DNA from: Bacteroidaceae bacterium
Lineage (GTDB): Bacteria > Bacteroidota > Bacteroidia > Bacteroidales > Bacteroidaceae
Direction: 5' to 3'
Assembly: GCA_017617315.1 (NCBI GenBank)
Contig: JAFZWM010000013.1
Location: forward strand, 1-64,000
DNA length: 64,000 bases
Shown: positions 1 through 9,881 of the stretch, one piece after another
How positions within the stretch are numbered: position 1 is the stretch's first letter
Layout of the letters: every line of letters begins with the position of its first letter
Translations under genes and position numbers: made by a program
The notes under the pieces: generated by a model
Database searches by the model: none
What the model saw: the letters and a program-made list of their open reading frames with translations, nothing else
What the model was told of the DNA's origin: nothing

Positions 1-715
1 ATTCTGCACATTCTTCAAGCATTCTTTTCAAGTCTTCGTCAGGACTTTCAAGGAATGAGTCCAGATTGATATAGTACATGAGCACAATTCTCACCATGGT
101 AGCCAATCCTGAGAAACTCCACCTGCGTTTCAAACTTTGCTGCAGCAGCGTCATTAGCAGATTTGCTATCAGTGTAACCCAAATCTGAATCTTGATGGCA
201 TTGCTGCTCTCGCCGTAGAAGTATCTGAGTGGAAAATTCTGCTTTATCTGCTTGAAAAGCGACTCTATCTGCCATCTGCGCCGATAAATAAGGACAATTG
301 TCTCCAGCGGCATATCAAAGTCATTGGTAAGCAACCGTATAAGTTTCGGTTGCTTGCCTTTCTTTATGTCCACATACGTAACAATCCCTTGCAATATGGT
401 TAATCTCGCCTTTACGGAATACCACTACCTGTTCCCTGTATTGCAGAAATTACGGCATGCACCTTGATGCCTCCTTTCTTCTTTCCTGTCTTTGGGTGAC
501 GGCCGACACCTTTGAAAATGAGATTAGAGAAGAGGGATATGGTCGTGGAATCGATGATTCTCAGGCGTTTTATCCATGCTTCTGTGCCGTTTCGCCGGCT
601 GTCCGAAGAAAGAACCGCCATTATTGCGGCTCATTTCGATGATTTTATCCTTGTCCAGGCATTTTATTACCTGTCCATATACCGGCTGTCCGAAGAGATG
701 TGTACCTTTGTTCAT
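1..715 (-). pseudogene. IS4-family transposase remnant, frame-broken and internally deleted
   Basis: Pieces of one IS4-type DDE transposase lie in several reading frames on the minus strand. The N-terminal piece starts at 715 (MNKGTHLFGQPVYGQ). The piece near 620-430 carries the first catalytic Asp in IIDSTTISLFSN. Near 300-180 another frame carries the IS4 signature Y-(2)-R-(3)-E-(6)-K as IYRRRWQIESLFKQIK, followed by LRYFYGESSNAIKIQIW. The N-terminal part is joined to the DDE part with far less sequence than a full transposase has, and a 14-bp direct repeat (595-608 and 682-695) sits near the junction, which suggests deletion between repeats. The C-terminus runs off the window start. The family is recognised from motifs; loss of function is inferred from the frame breaks. 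Confidence 0.85.
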
Positions 716-754
716 GTTATTGAAGTTTTGTCGCAAAAACAAAGGTAACAATTT

Positions 755-785
755 GGGCTGACTCCACAATTAGGGAATCAGCCCT
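755..785. repeat. Imperfect inverted repeat upstream of the IS4 remnant
   Basis: Two 11-nt arms (gggctgactcc and ggaatcagccc, one mismatch) flank an 8-nt loop, 40 bp upstream of the transposase start. This may be part of the IS end or a hairpin in its leader. The element's outer boundary could not be fixed because the other end is outside the window. Confidence 0.4.
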
Positions 786-1022
786 TTCTTTTTTCTTATT
801 AAAACTTTTAGCGGACAGTAATAGTTGTTAAAAACATTTGTGATACATACTCTTCTGTATGTTTTTGTCATTTCTTCTTTCTTCCTGATTTTGTTGCAAA
901 GATATTAAGTTTTGGGGAAGACAAACACGAAATGTTAAATATTTTCTTCTGCTTTTACTATATTTAACATAAATATTGCAGTATAATCATTTGTGTTTAA
1001 TTATACATTTGCTGTTGTTTTT
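786..1022. other. Intergenic stretch without a recognised gene
   Basis: AT-rich sequence between the transposase remnant and the next gene. No ORF, RNA gene or clear terminator was seen. Confidence 0.5.
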
Positions 1023-1838
1023 TTATTTTCTCTTCCTATATTTTAGATACTCGTCGCGACCAACAAACAAATCACTCCCGACAGCTCCACTTTCGTAAAA
1101 GAATATTACGGAGTCGTTGTACTCGATGGTTGAATATTCGGAGAGCGACTTTACATGCTTTTTCCACGTATCCATTGGGGTGTTATGCAAAGGAATATTG
1201 TATGAATACGACCCCATGCCTACCCTTTTGTATAAGATTTCGACAGACTCGCCAGATTCCATCCGTTCAATATCCAACGATTCAGGATAACTGTTTCTTC
1301 GGCAATACGCCACCGCCCAACCTTTTTTCTTTAAACTTATTCCCTTACAGTCAGCCTTTCGTATCAATTTCTTTATTTGTTCCAGTTCTGTGTCGTCCAG
1401 GCCAATAGAGGCGCATTCTGTGGAATCGGGAAAATGATTGTTATACGGACGAAAAAAGTCATACTCTATGCTTAGCTCGCACGAGTCGTTTACGGCACGT
1501 TGGGCATAATCTGCAAGTTTAAAGATGTCGTCTTTGTTTTCTTCATAATGCTCTTCCATGTCATAGGCAACAGAATCAGGTTTATTGTATTCGGTAAGGA
1601 AAAACGCCAGAAAGAACAAAATAATATTAAACAAGTGCAAGCCCAACACGATTTTGCGCCACCGATATTCTTCCAAAAGAGAATATATGAATGAAATAAA
1701 GGCGATTACTGCCACGAAGAACAATAACGGCAAAAGAATCAGCACAAAAAGAAAAGCAAAGAAATCATCATAAAGCACAGCAAATACGAAGAGAGTAACC
1801 AACAGAGTCGGCACAAGATTCAGAATAAATTTCAGCAT
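1023..1838 (-). CDS. Membrane protein of unknown function
   Basis: A 271-residue protein not assigned to a family. The first 90 residues hold about three hydrophobic segments (roughly 5-25, 28-55 and 65-82). A polar domain of about 180 residues follows, rich in acidic and aromatic residues and containing several Cys, and is probably exposed on one side of the inner membrane. The ATG at 1838 begins MLKFILNLVPTLL. It lies 31 nt downstream of the glycosidase gene on the same strand and could share its transcript, although nothing links the functions. Base composition is more AT-rich than the glycosidase, which suggests accessory DNA. Confidence 0.7.
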   Translation of the reverse strand: MLKFILNLVPTLLVTLFVFAVLYDDFFAFLFVLILLPLLFFVAVIAFISFIYSLLEEYRWRKIVLGLHLFNIILFFLAFFLTEYNKPDSVAYDMEEHYEENKDDIFKLADYAQRAVNDSCELSIEYDFFRPYNNHFPDSTECASIGLDDTELEQIKKLIRKADCKGISLKKKGWAVAYCRRNSYPESLDIERMESGESVEILYKRVGMGSYSYNIPLHNTPMDTWKKHVKSLSEYSTIEYNDSVIFFYESGAVGSDLFVGRDEYLKYRKRK

Positions 1839-1869
1839 TTGATTTTATTTCTTTTGTACATCTGTTTTT

Positions 1870-4398
1870 TTAAGGATTAACCGCCGAAATACTTTTTACT
1901 GCAATGCAAACATTATCTGACTGAGGTTTTAGCCCCACCACAACCGAGGTGATGTTCTTTGCATCGAGCGGCTTGCCATAGAGCTGCGGCATGGCGTAGG
2001 CAAACGACGGATAGCCGTCGCGCATTGGCTTCAACGCCTCTTCGCGGAACAATTCGAACGGCACAACGGCCTGCTCTGCGCCCTTGCCCAAGGCCGTCTC
2101 GGCGGTGTAGAAAGCACCGTCGGCGGTATAGACCTGCCATTGCAAAGTGAGGTCGGCAGAGAGTCGTTCGCACTTGAGGCGGAGAGCCTCGAACGAACCG
2201 CTACGGCCAGCAATCTTGTCGGCCACCTGCAACAACATTCCGGCCGGCTCACGGTAGTCGGCAACATCTTGTATGCCAATCTCGAGAGCATCACGCAAAT
2301 AGGCAAAGCGGCAGCCCTTCTGCCAGCGCATCTGAAAGGCATCGACATCAGCCACGGCATTATACAGTTCTATCGGCGAGCCGGGCTTTACAACATCGGT
2401 ACGCCACACATTCTTTGTGCTGAAATCCCACTGGTGCGGGTCTTTCATTATGCCCGACGGATATGCCGTCTTTCTGCCGTCGCGCGACTCGAGCATGACA
2501 CTGTATTCAAGAACGCCGTCGCGCGCAAGAATGTCGCTGCCCACCATGACCGAATAGCGGTACGGACTGCCCTGCTCCTTGCGCATCTGCAAGCGGAAAT
2601 AACGGCCGCCCTTTACCGAGCCGACAAGCCACACGGCCGACAAATCGTCGTGCTTTATTCCGCCATCGGCAGCAGACAGAGGAAGGGCCACATCGGCCTC
2701 AACAAGCATCGTGCCGCCCACCTCTACCGAAGACGGCGAATGGATAACGGCCGTTGCTTCAGTTACATTGCTCGGGCACGGGATGAATTCTGACAATTTC
2801 TGAATGTCGGCAGAAGTACCGTCCTTGCTTCCAAGAAGCCATCGGCCGGGATAAACTCTGAAAGTGCGTCCTTCGGCCTTTACTACCGATGCGCTTATGC
2901 CGTCGTTGAGAGCCAGAGGCGTACAAGTGAAGCCGTCGCCCAGCCCATCGAGGCTGACGGTGATAGGCAGCCAATGGCTCTGTATTACCGACACGGTGCG
3001 CTCGGCCGAGTTGTGGTTAGTAAACGGATTGTCGCACAAAAGGGCATCGGGATAGACCTCGAGAAGCCAAAGCCCCTCACCTACCTTGTTGAGGAAGTAA
3101 GCCCCCGTGCCGCCATATCGCACCACCGCGCTGCTGCCCACGCCCACCACGGTGTCGAGGCTGTCGGGCTTCATTGGTTTTACCATCTTGCCAGAAAGAC
3201 TGCCCGTGTAGGCAAAGACCTTAGGCGAGTTGTACACAACCACATCGTTGTTATTGTCAATCTCGCAATATCCAAAGGTGTTGCTCTGCGGAAAATCGGG
3301 GAATTTCTGCGACAGACGGCTGTCGGCAAAGACCTTTCCGGCTATGAACATGCTCACCGCCTTCGACGGCGTGAAACAGAGGTTGAGATAGTGCGTATTG
3401 TAGTCGGTATTGACCGGCGCTTCGAAAAACGGATCGTAGGCAAACTGCGTAGCCCATTGGAATCCGGCCTCACGGAAAGAGCGAGCCATTGCCGGATACA
3501 TGCAGCTGCCCAGCATATCGGCCGCATCGAACTCGTAAACCCATTTCAGTCTGCCGGAAAAACGCTTGTCGTCGGCAAAGGGAATGTTGTAGTGCGACAC
3601 CAGCGGAAGGCAGTTCTCCCTTCGCGCCTCGCCGCTGCACAGTCCCAGCGGATACCACTGCATGGTAAATCCGTCGGCCTTTGAGGCGAGCGTGGCGGAA
3701 ACCTTTCGCGAGTTCTCGCTTACGTTGTAGAGCACTGGTTTCTTGAATCCAGTGCTCTTTATAGCCTTTACCATTCTGTTTATGTAGTCGGTAACCTGCT
3801 TGTCGGCACACGCACCCTCGTTAGGCTCGTTGTTCACCTCTACGGCAACGAGCGCAGGCTCTGTGGCATAAGTGTTTCCGGTGTACTTGTTCTTGTGCTT
3901 CATAAACTGTTTCAGATAGTTCTCCATAGCCTTGATGCTCGGCTCGTCGAGCAGAATCTCGCCCTTGCCCTTGCGGTTGCTGAATCCTGGCAGAGAGCGG
4001 TCGTCGGGCTCGGGCCATCCGTTGCCCCAGAAGGCTATGGGCGTTAGGGTTACGTCGATGCCGCGGCTCTTCATCTCTGCCACGGTATAGTCGAGAAGGT
4101 CGAGATGCTCATTGTCGAGCAGATTGCCCTTCTCGTCGCTTATCTCGACATCCCACACATGAATGCGGTAGGCGTTCATGCCCATGCGCCAGATGTGGTA
4201 TACATCGCGGCGGATGGCTTCCTTGGCATCCTTGCCAAGCCTCTGGTGCACGCGGTAGCCGTGGGCGAAGGGCGCACAGTAATTAACTCCAAACCAAGCC
4301 TTTTCGCTGCCGGGGCGCGACTGGGCCGCAACATTGGCTGATGACATCAAAACGGCCATCAGCGCAGACATTATCGTTAGTTTCTTCATCGTATTCAA
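1870..4398 (-). CDS. Secreted GH5-like glycoside hydrolase (cellulase/mannanase superfamily)
   Basis: An 842-residue exported protein with a signal peptide ending near ANVAAQ (about residue 26). Residues 35-300 look like a clan GH-A TIM barrel: WFGVNY at the first strand, MNAYRIHVWD, and VEVNNEPNEG at 186-195, where E191 is the candidate acid/base. WVYEFD at 287-291 supplies E289 as candidate nucleophile. About 450 further residues look beta-rich and may include carbohydrate-binding or Ig-like domains. It diverges from the esterase gene at 4464 across 65 bp, so the pair may act on one acylated polysaccharide (inference). Substrate is not predictable; a beta-mannan or beta-glucan is plausible. 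The start is supported by the signal peptide. Confidence 0.8.
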   Translation of the reverse strand: MNTMKKLTIMSALMAVLMSSANVAAQSRPGSEKAWFGVNYCAPFAHGYRVHQRLGKDAKEAIRRDVYHIWRMGMNAYRIHVWDVEISDEKGNLLDNEHLDLLDYTVAEMKSRGIDVTLTPIAFWGNGWPEPDDRSLPGFSNRKGKGEILLDEPSIKAMENYLKQFMKHKNKYTGNTYATEPALVAVEVNNEPNEGACADKQVTDYINRMVKAIKSTGFKKPVLYNVSENSRKVSATLASKADGFTMQWYPLGLCSGEARRENCLPLVSHYNIPFADDKRFSGRLKWVYEFDAADMLGSCMYPAMARSFREAGFQWATQFAYDPFFEAPVNTDYNTHYLNLCFTPSKAVSMFIAGKVFADSRLSQKFPDFPQSNTFGYCEIDNNNDVVVYNSPKVFAYTGSLSGKMVKPMKPDSLDTVVGVGSSAVVRYGGTGAYFLNKVGEGLWLLEVYPDALLCDNPFTNHNSAERTVSVIQSHWLPITVSLDGLGDGFTCTPLALNDGISASVVKAEGRTFRVYPGRWLLGSKDGTSADIQKLSEFIPCPSNVTEATAVIHSPSSVEVGGTMLVEADVALPLSAADGGIKHDDLSAVWLVGSVKGGRYFRLQMRKEQGSPYRYSVMVGSDILARDGVLEYSVMLESRDGRKTAYPSGIMKDPHQWDFSTKNVWRTDVVKPGSPIELYNAVADVDAFQMRWQKGCRFAYLRDALEIGIQDVADYREPAGMLLQVADKIAGRSGSFEALRLKCERLSADLTLQWQVYTADGAFYTAETALGKGAEQAVVPFELFREEALKPMRDGYPSFAYAMPQLYGKPLDAKNITSVVVGLKPQSDNVCIAVKSISAVNP

Positions 4399-4407
4399 TA
4401 TTTCGCG

Positions 4408-4436
4408 TAAAGTTAAACATTTTTTTACTACTTTTG
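4408..4436. promoter_or_regulatory. Divergent promoter elements between glycosidase and esterase
   Basis: On the plus strand TACTTTTG (4429-4436) matches the Bacteroidetes -7 box TAnnTTTG, 27 bp before the esterase ATG. On the minus strand TAACTTTA (complement of 4408-4415) matches 7 of 8 positions upstream of the glycosidase. This is an assignment by consensus only. Confidence 0.5.
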
Positions 4437-4463
4437 CCCATAATTTAACTAAATCAGAAAAAT

Positions 4464-5702
4464 ATGTTTATCAGAAATTTAATTGCTACTACACTACTAC
4501 TGAGCATCGCATTTTCAGCTTCGGCACAGCGCAAGAAACCGCATGTGCCTGCCCCGAGCGGCGACAGCTGCTTTGAGATAAAGAAGGCGATGCCCTTGTT
4601 CTACAACGAGCTGAAGAAGGACTTGAAATATCCGCTGGCATGGCGAAATGCCAAGAAGGGCACTAAGTTCAAGAGCTGGCACACAACAGCATACGCCGAA
4701 CTGATGAACAGTCTTCAGCCCGAAACGCCCACAATGGCGTTCGGCTCGCATCCCTACGGCTCGCCCGTGAGCGTGAGCAACAACGCCGAGGGCAAGGATG
4801 CCAACGCAAGCTACAGCTACAGCATTGCCCGTCTTGAATTCAACATAAGCAAATATTCGAGGGCGAAGTCGTATCTGTACGTGCCTAACGGCGACGGCCC
4901 TTTCCCTGCCGTCGTTCTGTTTCACGACCACGGGGCATCGTTCGACATAGGAAAGGAGAAGATGTGCGACCCTTCGCACTTCAATCTGCCGCACAAGACC
5001 GACAGCGTGGCGCGCGACTGGTGCCACCGATGCTACGACGACCAGTATGTTGCCAACTTCCTGGCAGAGCACGGATATGTTGTCTTCGTAACCGATGCGC
5101 TGATGTGGGGCGACCGCCGCGCCGAGGGCGGAACGGACTACGATGTGCAGCAGGCTCTCTCTGCCAACCTGTTGCAGATGGGCACATCGCTGGGCACAAC
5201 CATTGCGTGGGATGACATCCACACCATTGATTTCGTCTCAACACTGCCGCAGGTAGACAAGACAAAGATTGCGGTGATGGGCTTCTCGATGGGCTCGTTC
5301 AGGGCATGGATGAGCGCGGCGGCAAGCCAGAAAGTAGCGGCATGCGTTGCCGTGTGCTGGATGAACACTACCGACAACCTGATGACGCTGACCAACAATC
5401 AGAACAAGGGCGGCTCGGCCTACTGCATGCTCATTCCGGGGCTGGTGCGCAAGATGGACTATGCCGATGTGGCGAGCATCATAGCCCCGCGCCCCGCGCT
5501 GTTCATGAACGGTGCAACCGACAAGCTGTTCCCCGTAGACGGCGTGAACCATGCCTATCAGATTATGGGCGATGTGTGGACTGCCGCCGGAGCAAAAGAC
5601 AACTTCGAGAGTTTTATAAGCAACGGTCCGCACTTCTTCAGCAAGGAGATGCAGCAGAAGGCTCTCGACTTCCTCGACAAGCATCTGAAAAACAAGAAAT
5701 AA
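4464..5702 (+). CDS. Secreted alpha/beta-hydrolase, dienelactone hydrolase/acetylxylan-esterase-like
   Basis: A 412-residue exported hydrolase with a signal peptide of about 21 residues (MFIRNLIATTLLLSIAFSASAQ). The fold is alpha/beta hydrolase: VVLFHDHG forms the oxyanion-hole region near 150, G-F-S-M-G gives the nucleophile S275, ATDKLFPVDG gives D353, and NGPHFFS gives H390. This layout matches Abhydrolase_7 or dienelactone-hydrolase-type esterases common in Bacteroidetes polysaccharide loci. It faces a GH5-like glycosidase, so removal of acyl groups from a plant glycan is a reasonable inference. The gene ends 20 bp before a strong terminator and appears to be monocistronic. Confidence 0.82.
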   Translation: MFIRNLIATTLLLSIAFSASAQRKKPHVPAPSGDSCFEIKKAMPLFYNELKKDLKYPLAWRNAKKGTKFKSWHTTAYAELMNSLQPETPTMAFGSHPYGSPVSVSNNAEGKDANASYSYSIARLEFNISKYSRAKSYLYVPNGDGPFPAVVLFHDHGASFDIGKEKMCDPSHFNLPHKTDSVARDWCHRCYDDQYVANFLAEHGYVVFVTDALMWGDRRAEGGTDYDVQQALSANLLQMGTSLGTTIAWDDIHTIDFVSTLPQVDKTKIAVMGFSMGSFRAWMSAAASQKVAACVAVCWMNTTDNLMTLTNNQNKGGSAYCMLIPGLVRKMDYADVASIIAPRPALFMNGATDKLFPVDGVNHAYQIMGDVWTAAGAKDNFESFISNGPHFFSKEMQQKALDFLDKHLKNKK

Positions 5703-5722
5703 CGTTTTTTTTGAAAGATATT

Positions 5723-5758
5723 ACGCCCTCGCAAGTTTCGGATTGCGAGGGCGTTTTT
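5723..5758 (+). terminator. Rho-independent terminator after the esterase gene
   Basis: An 11-bp GC-rich stem (cgccctcgcaa paired with ttgcgagggcg), 8-nt loop, then a T run at 5754-5758. Confidence 0.85.
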
Positions 5759-5796
5759 ATAGAGTTTTCAAAATCAAATAAGGGTAAAAACAAATT

Positions 5797-6969
5797 TTAT
5801 TCTCTGACTATTTTACAATATTCCAGCAACAATTCGTCAACCTTTGCATCACTTGGCACATAGTATACACATTGTTGGTCAGCTAAACTCATCAATCCAT
5901 CAGCAACGTGAAAATTGGTTAAATCCTTTACTCCGATATGCAATTCACTCACATTAGGACAATCGTATATCGATGACCTATTTATTTGTTTAAGACTTTT
6001 GGGGAGATGGATACTCTTAATCTTTGTACTGCCACATATGGCATTACTCTCAATCGCCGTAACTCCTTCAGGAATAACAAGATTATGCGTTTCTATTGCA
6101 GACGGACACTTTATCAAACTTGTCATATCTTTGTTGTACAACATTCCATCTTTTGATGCAAAATACTTGTTATCTTCTGCGACTTCTATTTTTGAAAGCG
6201 AAATACATTCATCAAGCACATAACTATTTATTATTCTTACACTTGCAGGTATGAAAATAGACTTTAGTTTAGTACAGCCTTCAAAAGCATTTTCTCCTAT
6301 AAAATCAACATTCGGCGAAATGGATACCGACTCCAACGAGGTACAGCCCTTGAAGGCATACCACTCTATACTTCTCACAGAATCGGGCATCTTGACAGAA
6401 GTTACATGACTGCAACCATCAAAAGCATAATTGCGGATTCTTATTATACCTTCTGGCACTACATATTCACCTACTGTATCTTGCGGCACTTCGAACAATG
6501 TATTCTTGCTATTCCGCTCATAAGGGGCTTTCTCTAAAAGATAATAATTGTATTCTTTTTTCAGAAAGTCAACTTCACTAAGATAGCTTTCACATAAATC
6601 ACTATTTTTCAATCTCTCAAAGTTGAGGCGATATAGATCACACAGTCTATCGGAAGGAGTCCAATCAAACGGACGTCTTTTTGTATCTGCATAATAGTGA
6701 AACAGCTCTTCAATATAATATAACATATAGGCATATTCGAATGCCGAAATATCATTATTTTCCAATATCGACGTAAAGTCAAACTCTAAACGTCGAAAAA
6801 GTTTATCAAATCCTATCTCCTCACCATAACTAATAATATAACCAAAAGCTTGTGCTTGATTATGTCCAGCTTCTTCACCCCATTCATAGTTTCTCTCAAA
6901 ATACTCACCATAGCCAAAGAGAAAATCCCTGACTTCGTTTCGTTCTATTGCCTGTAAATATTTGTTCAT
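5797..6969 (-). CDS. BspA-like leucine-rich-repeat (LRR_5) protein
   Basis: A 390-residue protein. Residues 1-150 are helical and acidic, resemble no family I can name, and carry no signal peptide. From about 165 a run of LRR_5-type repeats of about 23 residues appears (IPEGIIRIRNYAFDGCSHV, MPDSVRSIEWYAFKGCTSL, and similar). The repeats resemble BspA or Treponema-type surface LRR proteins, but lack of a signal peptide argues for a cytoplasmic location or an unusual export route. Composition is AT-rich compared with the esterase next door. The gene converges on the esterase terminator. A -7 box on its own strand lies at 7032-7039. Confidence 0.8.
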   Translation of the reverse strand: MNKYLQAIERNEVRDFLFGYGEYFERNYEWGEEAGHNQAQAFGYIISYGEEIGFDKLFRRLEFDFTSILENNDISAFEYAYMLYYIEELFHYYADTKRRPFDWTPSDRLCDLYRLNFERLKNSDLCESYLSEVDFLKKEYNYYLLEKAPYERNSKNTLFEVPQDTVGEYVVPEGIIRIRNYAFDGCSHVTSVKMPDSVRSIEWYAFKGCTSLESVSISPNVDFIGENAFEGCTKLKSIFIPASVRIINSYVLDECISLSKIEVAEDNKYFASKDGMLYNKDMTSLIKCPSAIETHNLVIPEGVTAIESNAICGSTKIKSIHLPKSLKQINRSSIYDCPNVSELHIGVKDLTNFHVADGLMSLADQQCVYYVPSDAKVDELLLEYCKIVRE

Positions 6970-7031
6970 ACAAATCTTAGCTTCATTTTATATCTTCCCA
7001 ATTAAATCCGTAGAAGAATTTAACTTTCTGG

Positions 7032-7165
7032 CAAAAATACTAACTATTGGATAAAGCAACAAAAATCGGTTACACATTATATATTGAAAATATCCTAAAA
7101 AAAGTTAAAAACAACACTGGCTGGCAGACAAAACAACAAAAATATGACAAAAAGATATAACTTTG
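7032..7165. promoter_or_regulatory. Divergent -7 boxes for the LRR gene and the exported protein gene
   Basis: The minus-strand TATTTTTG (complement of 7032-7039) faces the LRR gene, 63 bp before its start. The plus-strand TAACTTTG (7158-7165) lies 29 bp before the ATG at 7194. Both match TAnnTTTG exactly. Confidence 0.5.
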
Positions 7166-7193
7166 TGCGCTGAATTAGAGACAAAAAAGAATC

Positions 7194-8641
7194 ATGAACA
7201 AAACAATTTATTTACTACTACTTTTGCTGTGCAGTACTGTAAGTCGTGCGCAAGTAACTGCGCGTGTGGAATTTCCCTACCGCGAATACAAAGACACATA
7301 CACCACTCCGATGGGCGAGTATGGTGTGCTTGAACAAATGTTCGACAAGAAGACACAGGACGACAAGCGATGGTTCAAAATTCAGCACTACAACACCAAC
7401 CTCAAACTGGTGGCAACAGACTCGATGCTGATTAGCAAGGACATGGAATTATACACCTGCGAAAGTGACAGGGAGATATGCTACAGCATACTGCGCGAGA
7501 GCGACGACTCGTTCCTGATTGTGGCATACAACACCAACACCCACAAGACCAACGTTATTGAGGGCGAATACACGCACAAAGGCTCGATGCGCAGCCTCTG
7601 CATAGAAAACGGATATCTGGTGTTCACTCGACACAGAAGAAGATTGAGCGCATAGGCATAGTAAACCTGAAAAACGGCGACACGAAATACAGCGACATCC
7701 ACATCGACGGAGTGCGCGACAAGAAAATCTTCATTCTCGAAAACACCATCATCGACGGCGAGATAAACTCGCTCGTTAAGGTAGAAGAGAATGTCTATCT
7801 TATGCGATTCGGACTCGACGGCAGCACACGCAGCCGCATACTGCTCACAAAGGACATGAAGGAGTACATCTGCAACGCGTCGGTGTCAAAGTCGGGCGGA
7901 AAATACTTTCTTACAGGAACTTACACCAACAAGAAGGAAGGAATGGCGCAAGGCATCTATTTTGCCCAGCTCGAAGGAGACAAGTTTAAGTTCATAAAGT
8001 TCTACAACTTCCTGAACCTGAAGAACTTTACAGAATACATGAGCAGCAAGAAGAAGGCTAAGGTTGAACGACGCAAGGAGAAGGCCGAGAAGAACGGCAA
8101 GGAATACAGCCTAAACTATCACATTGCAAGCCACAAGATAATGTCGGAGAACGGCTATTACTACTATCTGGGCGAGGCTTACTATCCTACATACACCACC
8201 ACGCGCGACGGCTTCGGAGGTGTCTACGCTACGTTCAACGGATATTTCTACACACATGCCGTTCTTGTAAAATTCGACAATCAGGGAAACATTGTGTGGG
8301 ACAACTGCTTCAAGATGGAGCCTCGCGAAAAGCCTTTCTTTGTAAAGGCATTCGTTTCGGCAAGTCTGAAGGGCAACAACGTGAGCACCGTGTTTACCGA
8401 CGGAAAGCGACTTACATCGAAGTTGTTCCGCAACTCGGACGGCGAGGTTGTAAAAGACCGTAACACCGAGATTCTGGAGACCATTGGCGACGGCGAGAGC
8501 ATAAAGAGAGCCAGATACACAGACAGCATGCACTGGTACGACGAGAACTTCATAGTACACGGCAACCAGACGGTAAAGAACAGCAAGACAAACGAGCGCC
8601 GCCGTGTCAGATACATAAGCAAATACACAATCAAAGAATAA
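7194..8641 (+). pseudogene. Exported protein of unknown function, interrupted by a frameshift
   Basis: One gene read in two frames. Frame 1 from 7194 gives an exported N-terminus (signal peptide ending near STVSRAQ) and 153 residues to the TAG at 7653. The correct continuation, TQKKIERIGIVNLKNG, is readable in the other frame from about 7630 and runs to 8641, so a one-base indel near 7620-7640 breaks a protein of about 480 residues. Repeated motifs such as LISKDMELYTC and LLTKDMKEYIC suggest a repetitive, possibly beta-propeller-like fold. The family is unknown. It lies 9 bp before the barrel gene at 8651 and probably shares its transcript. The break may be a real mutation, programmed frameshifting, or a sequence error. 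Confidence 0.7.
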
Positions 8642-8650
8642 TACAAGACG

Positions 8651-9184
8651 ATGAAAACGAGCAACAGACAAGCAATCTTGCGCCTTTTTGCGATGGTAAT
8701 GTTCATTGGCTTTGCACTTAGCGGCAAGGCACAGGCCTTCGACGGCGACGACGACTTCAAGCTGCACGTCGGCTATCTGAACTTCGGAAAGCAGCACGGC
8801 GGCGAATTTGGTGCAGACTACGGAATTTCCGACCATATGTCGATAGGCATTGCAGCGCGCGTGGTTGAGCCATACAACGACGAATACGGCGAGAAGAACT
8901 ACGTCGACGGCATGGACGGCATTTTTACGCTAAAATATCACTTTCAGGAAACGCTGAAACTGCCTTCTAAACTCGATTTTTTCGTAGGAGCACAGGCAAG
9001 CTTCTTCGGCAGCACCGGACTGAATGCCGGCATTTGCTATAACTTCGGCGAGGTGGTAGGAATCTATGCCCGAGCCGAACGCAACCTGTTCGAAGCATGG
9101 CATATGAGACTGGAAGACGACTTCCCGTTCAAGAACAGATGGGGCTTCAGCGCAGGACTCACATTCAATGTTGATTGGTGGTAA
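8651..9184 (+). CDS. Small outer-membrane beta-barrel-like protein (DUF6646-like)
   Basis: A 177-residue protein with an N-terminal export signal ending near LSGKAQA. The remainder has alternating hydrophobic and polar strands with glycines and aromatics (KLHVGYLNFGKQHGGEFGAD, GISDHMSIGIAARVV, LDFFVGAQASFFG) and ends in LTFNVDWW, a terminal aromatic pattern typical of outer-membrane barrels. The overall pattern resembles small Bacteroidetes barrels annotated DUF6646, but that family name is from memory and uncertain. It follows the frameshifted gene by 9 bp and is closed by a terminator at 9236. Confidence 0.65.
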   Translation: MKTSNRQAILRLFAMVMFIGFALSGKAQAFDGDDDFKLHVGYLNFGKQHGGEFGADYGISDHMSIGIAARVVEPYNDEYGEKNYVDGMDGIFTLKYHFQETLKLPSKLDFFVGAQASFFGSTGLNAGICYNFGEVVGIYARAERNLFEAWHMRLEDDFPFKNRWGFSAGLTFNVDWW

Positions 9185-9235
9185 CAACAACATCCGTTAG
9201 CAGAAAGTTTTTTGGATTGAATTATGAATAGGAAC

Positions 9236-9282
9236 CCGCCTTCGCATCATCTCCTAATGACTTGCGAGGGCGGAATTTTTTT
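9236..9282 (+). terminator. Rho-independent terminator after the barrel gene
   Basis: An 11-bp stem with one G-T pair (ccgccttcgca against tgcgagggcgg), followed by a run of eight T. Confidence 0.75.
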
Positions 9283-9366
9283 TACAAGGACTTGATTTTT
9301 GTAAATGTCGGTCTCGGTGATGCAAGAAGCCGAAGCGAGTGTCAATTTGTTAAAAGGTATTTGATA

Positions 9367-9879
9367 TTAAATAACATACACGCCGTTTTCATCCGGCTCT
9401 ATTAGCCACTTGCCGTCTTTGTATATCGGCTTTATTGGGTCTACATCGAAGATGAATTTGTCTAACTTGCGACGCTTGCGATAGATTTCGTCAATTTCTG
9501 AAAGGGGAACTTTCGCGCTCGGCATTTCATACCGCATCGCCCCATCTGAAAATCCTAAGACTTTTGCAGCCTCATAAGATTCTGGAGATATACAAAACAG
9601 TTTGTCATTACAAACGTTGTATGAGTGTACAAAGAACTCAAAGCCCTTATACTTGCAATACACATACGAATAAAAGCCTCTTGTATGGGCGATGTCTTTT
9701 ATTGGCAAGAAATAGGTTTTGCTTTCTTCAAAGTAATCCTCTTTCTTGAATCCAAATGACTCTGCCAGTTCTGCATTTTGGGTATAATATCCCCATCCAA
9801 ATTCAGAATAATTCCAGATGTTAAATAATCTGCCATTTAGAAAGGCACATTTTTTTATTCCTTGAAAATCTATTCTCAT
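9367..9879 (-). CDS. Hypothetical protein
   Basis: A 170-residue soluble-looking protein rich in Tyr, Phe and Lys, with no signal peptide, membrane helix or recognised motif. It starts with ATG at 9879 (MRIDFQGIKKCAFLNGRLFN), 3 bp after the stop of the 68-codon ORF at 9882, so the two were probably cotranscribed. AT-rich composition and position between a terminator and a repeat tract point to accessory DNA. Function unknown. Confidence 0.6.
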   Translation of the reverse strand: MRIDFQGIKKCAFLNGRLFNIWNYSEFGWGYYTQNAELAESFGFKKEDYFEESKTYFLPIKDIAHTRGFYSYVYCKYKGFEFFVHSYNVCNDKLFCISPESYEAAKVLGFSDGAMRYEMPSAKVPLSEIDEIYRKRRKLDKFIFDVDPIKPIYKDGKWLIEPDENGVYVI

Positions 9880-9881
9880 TT

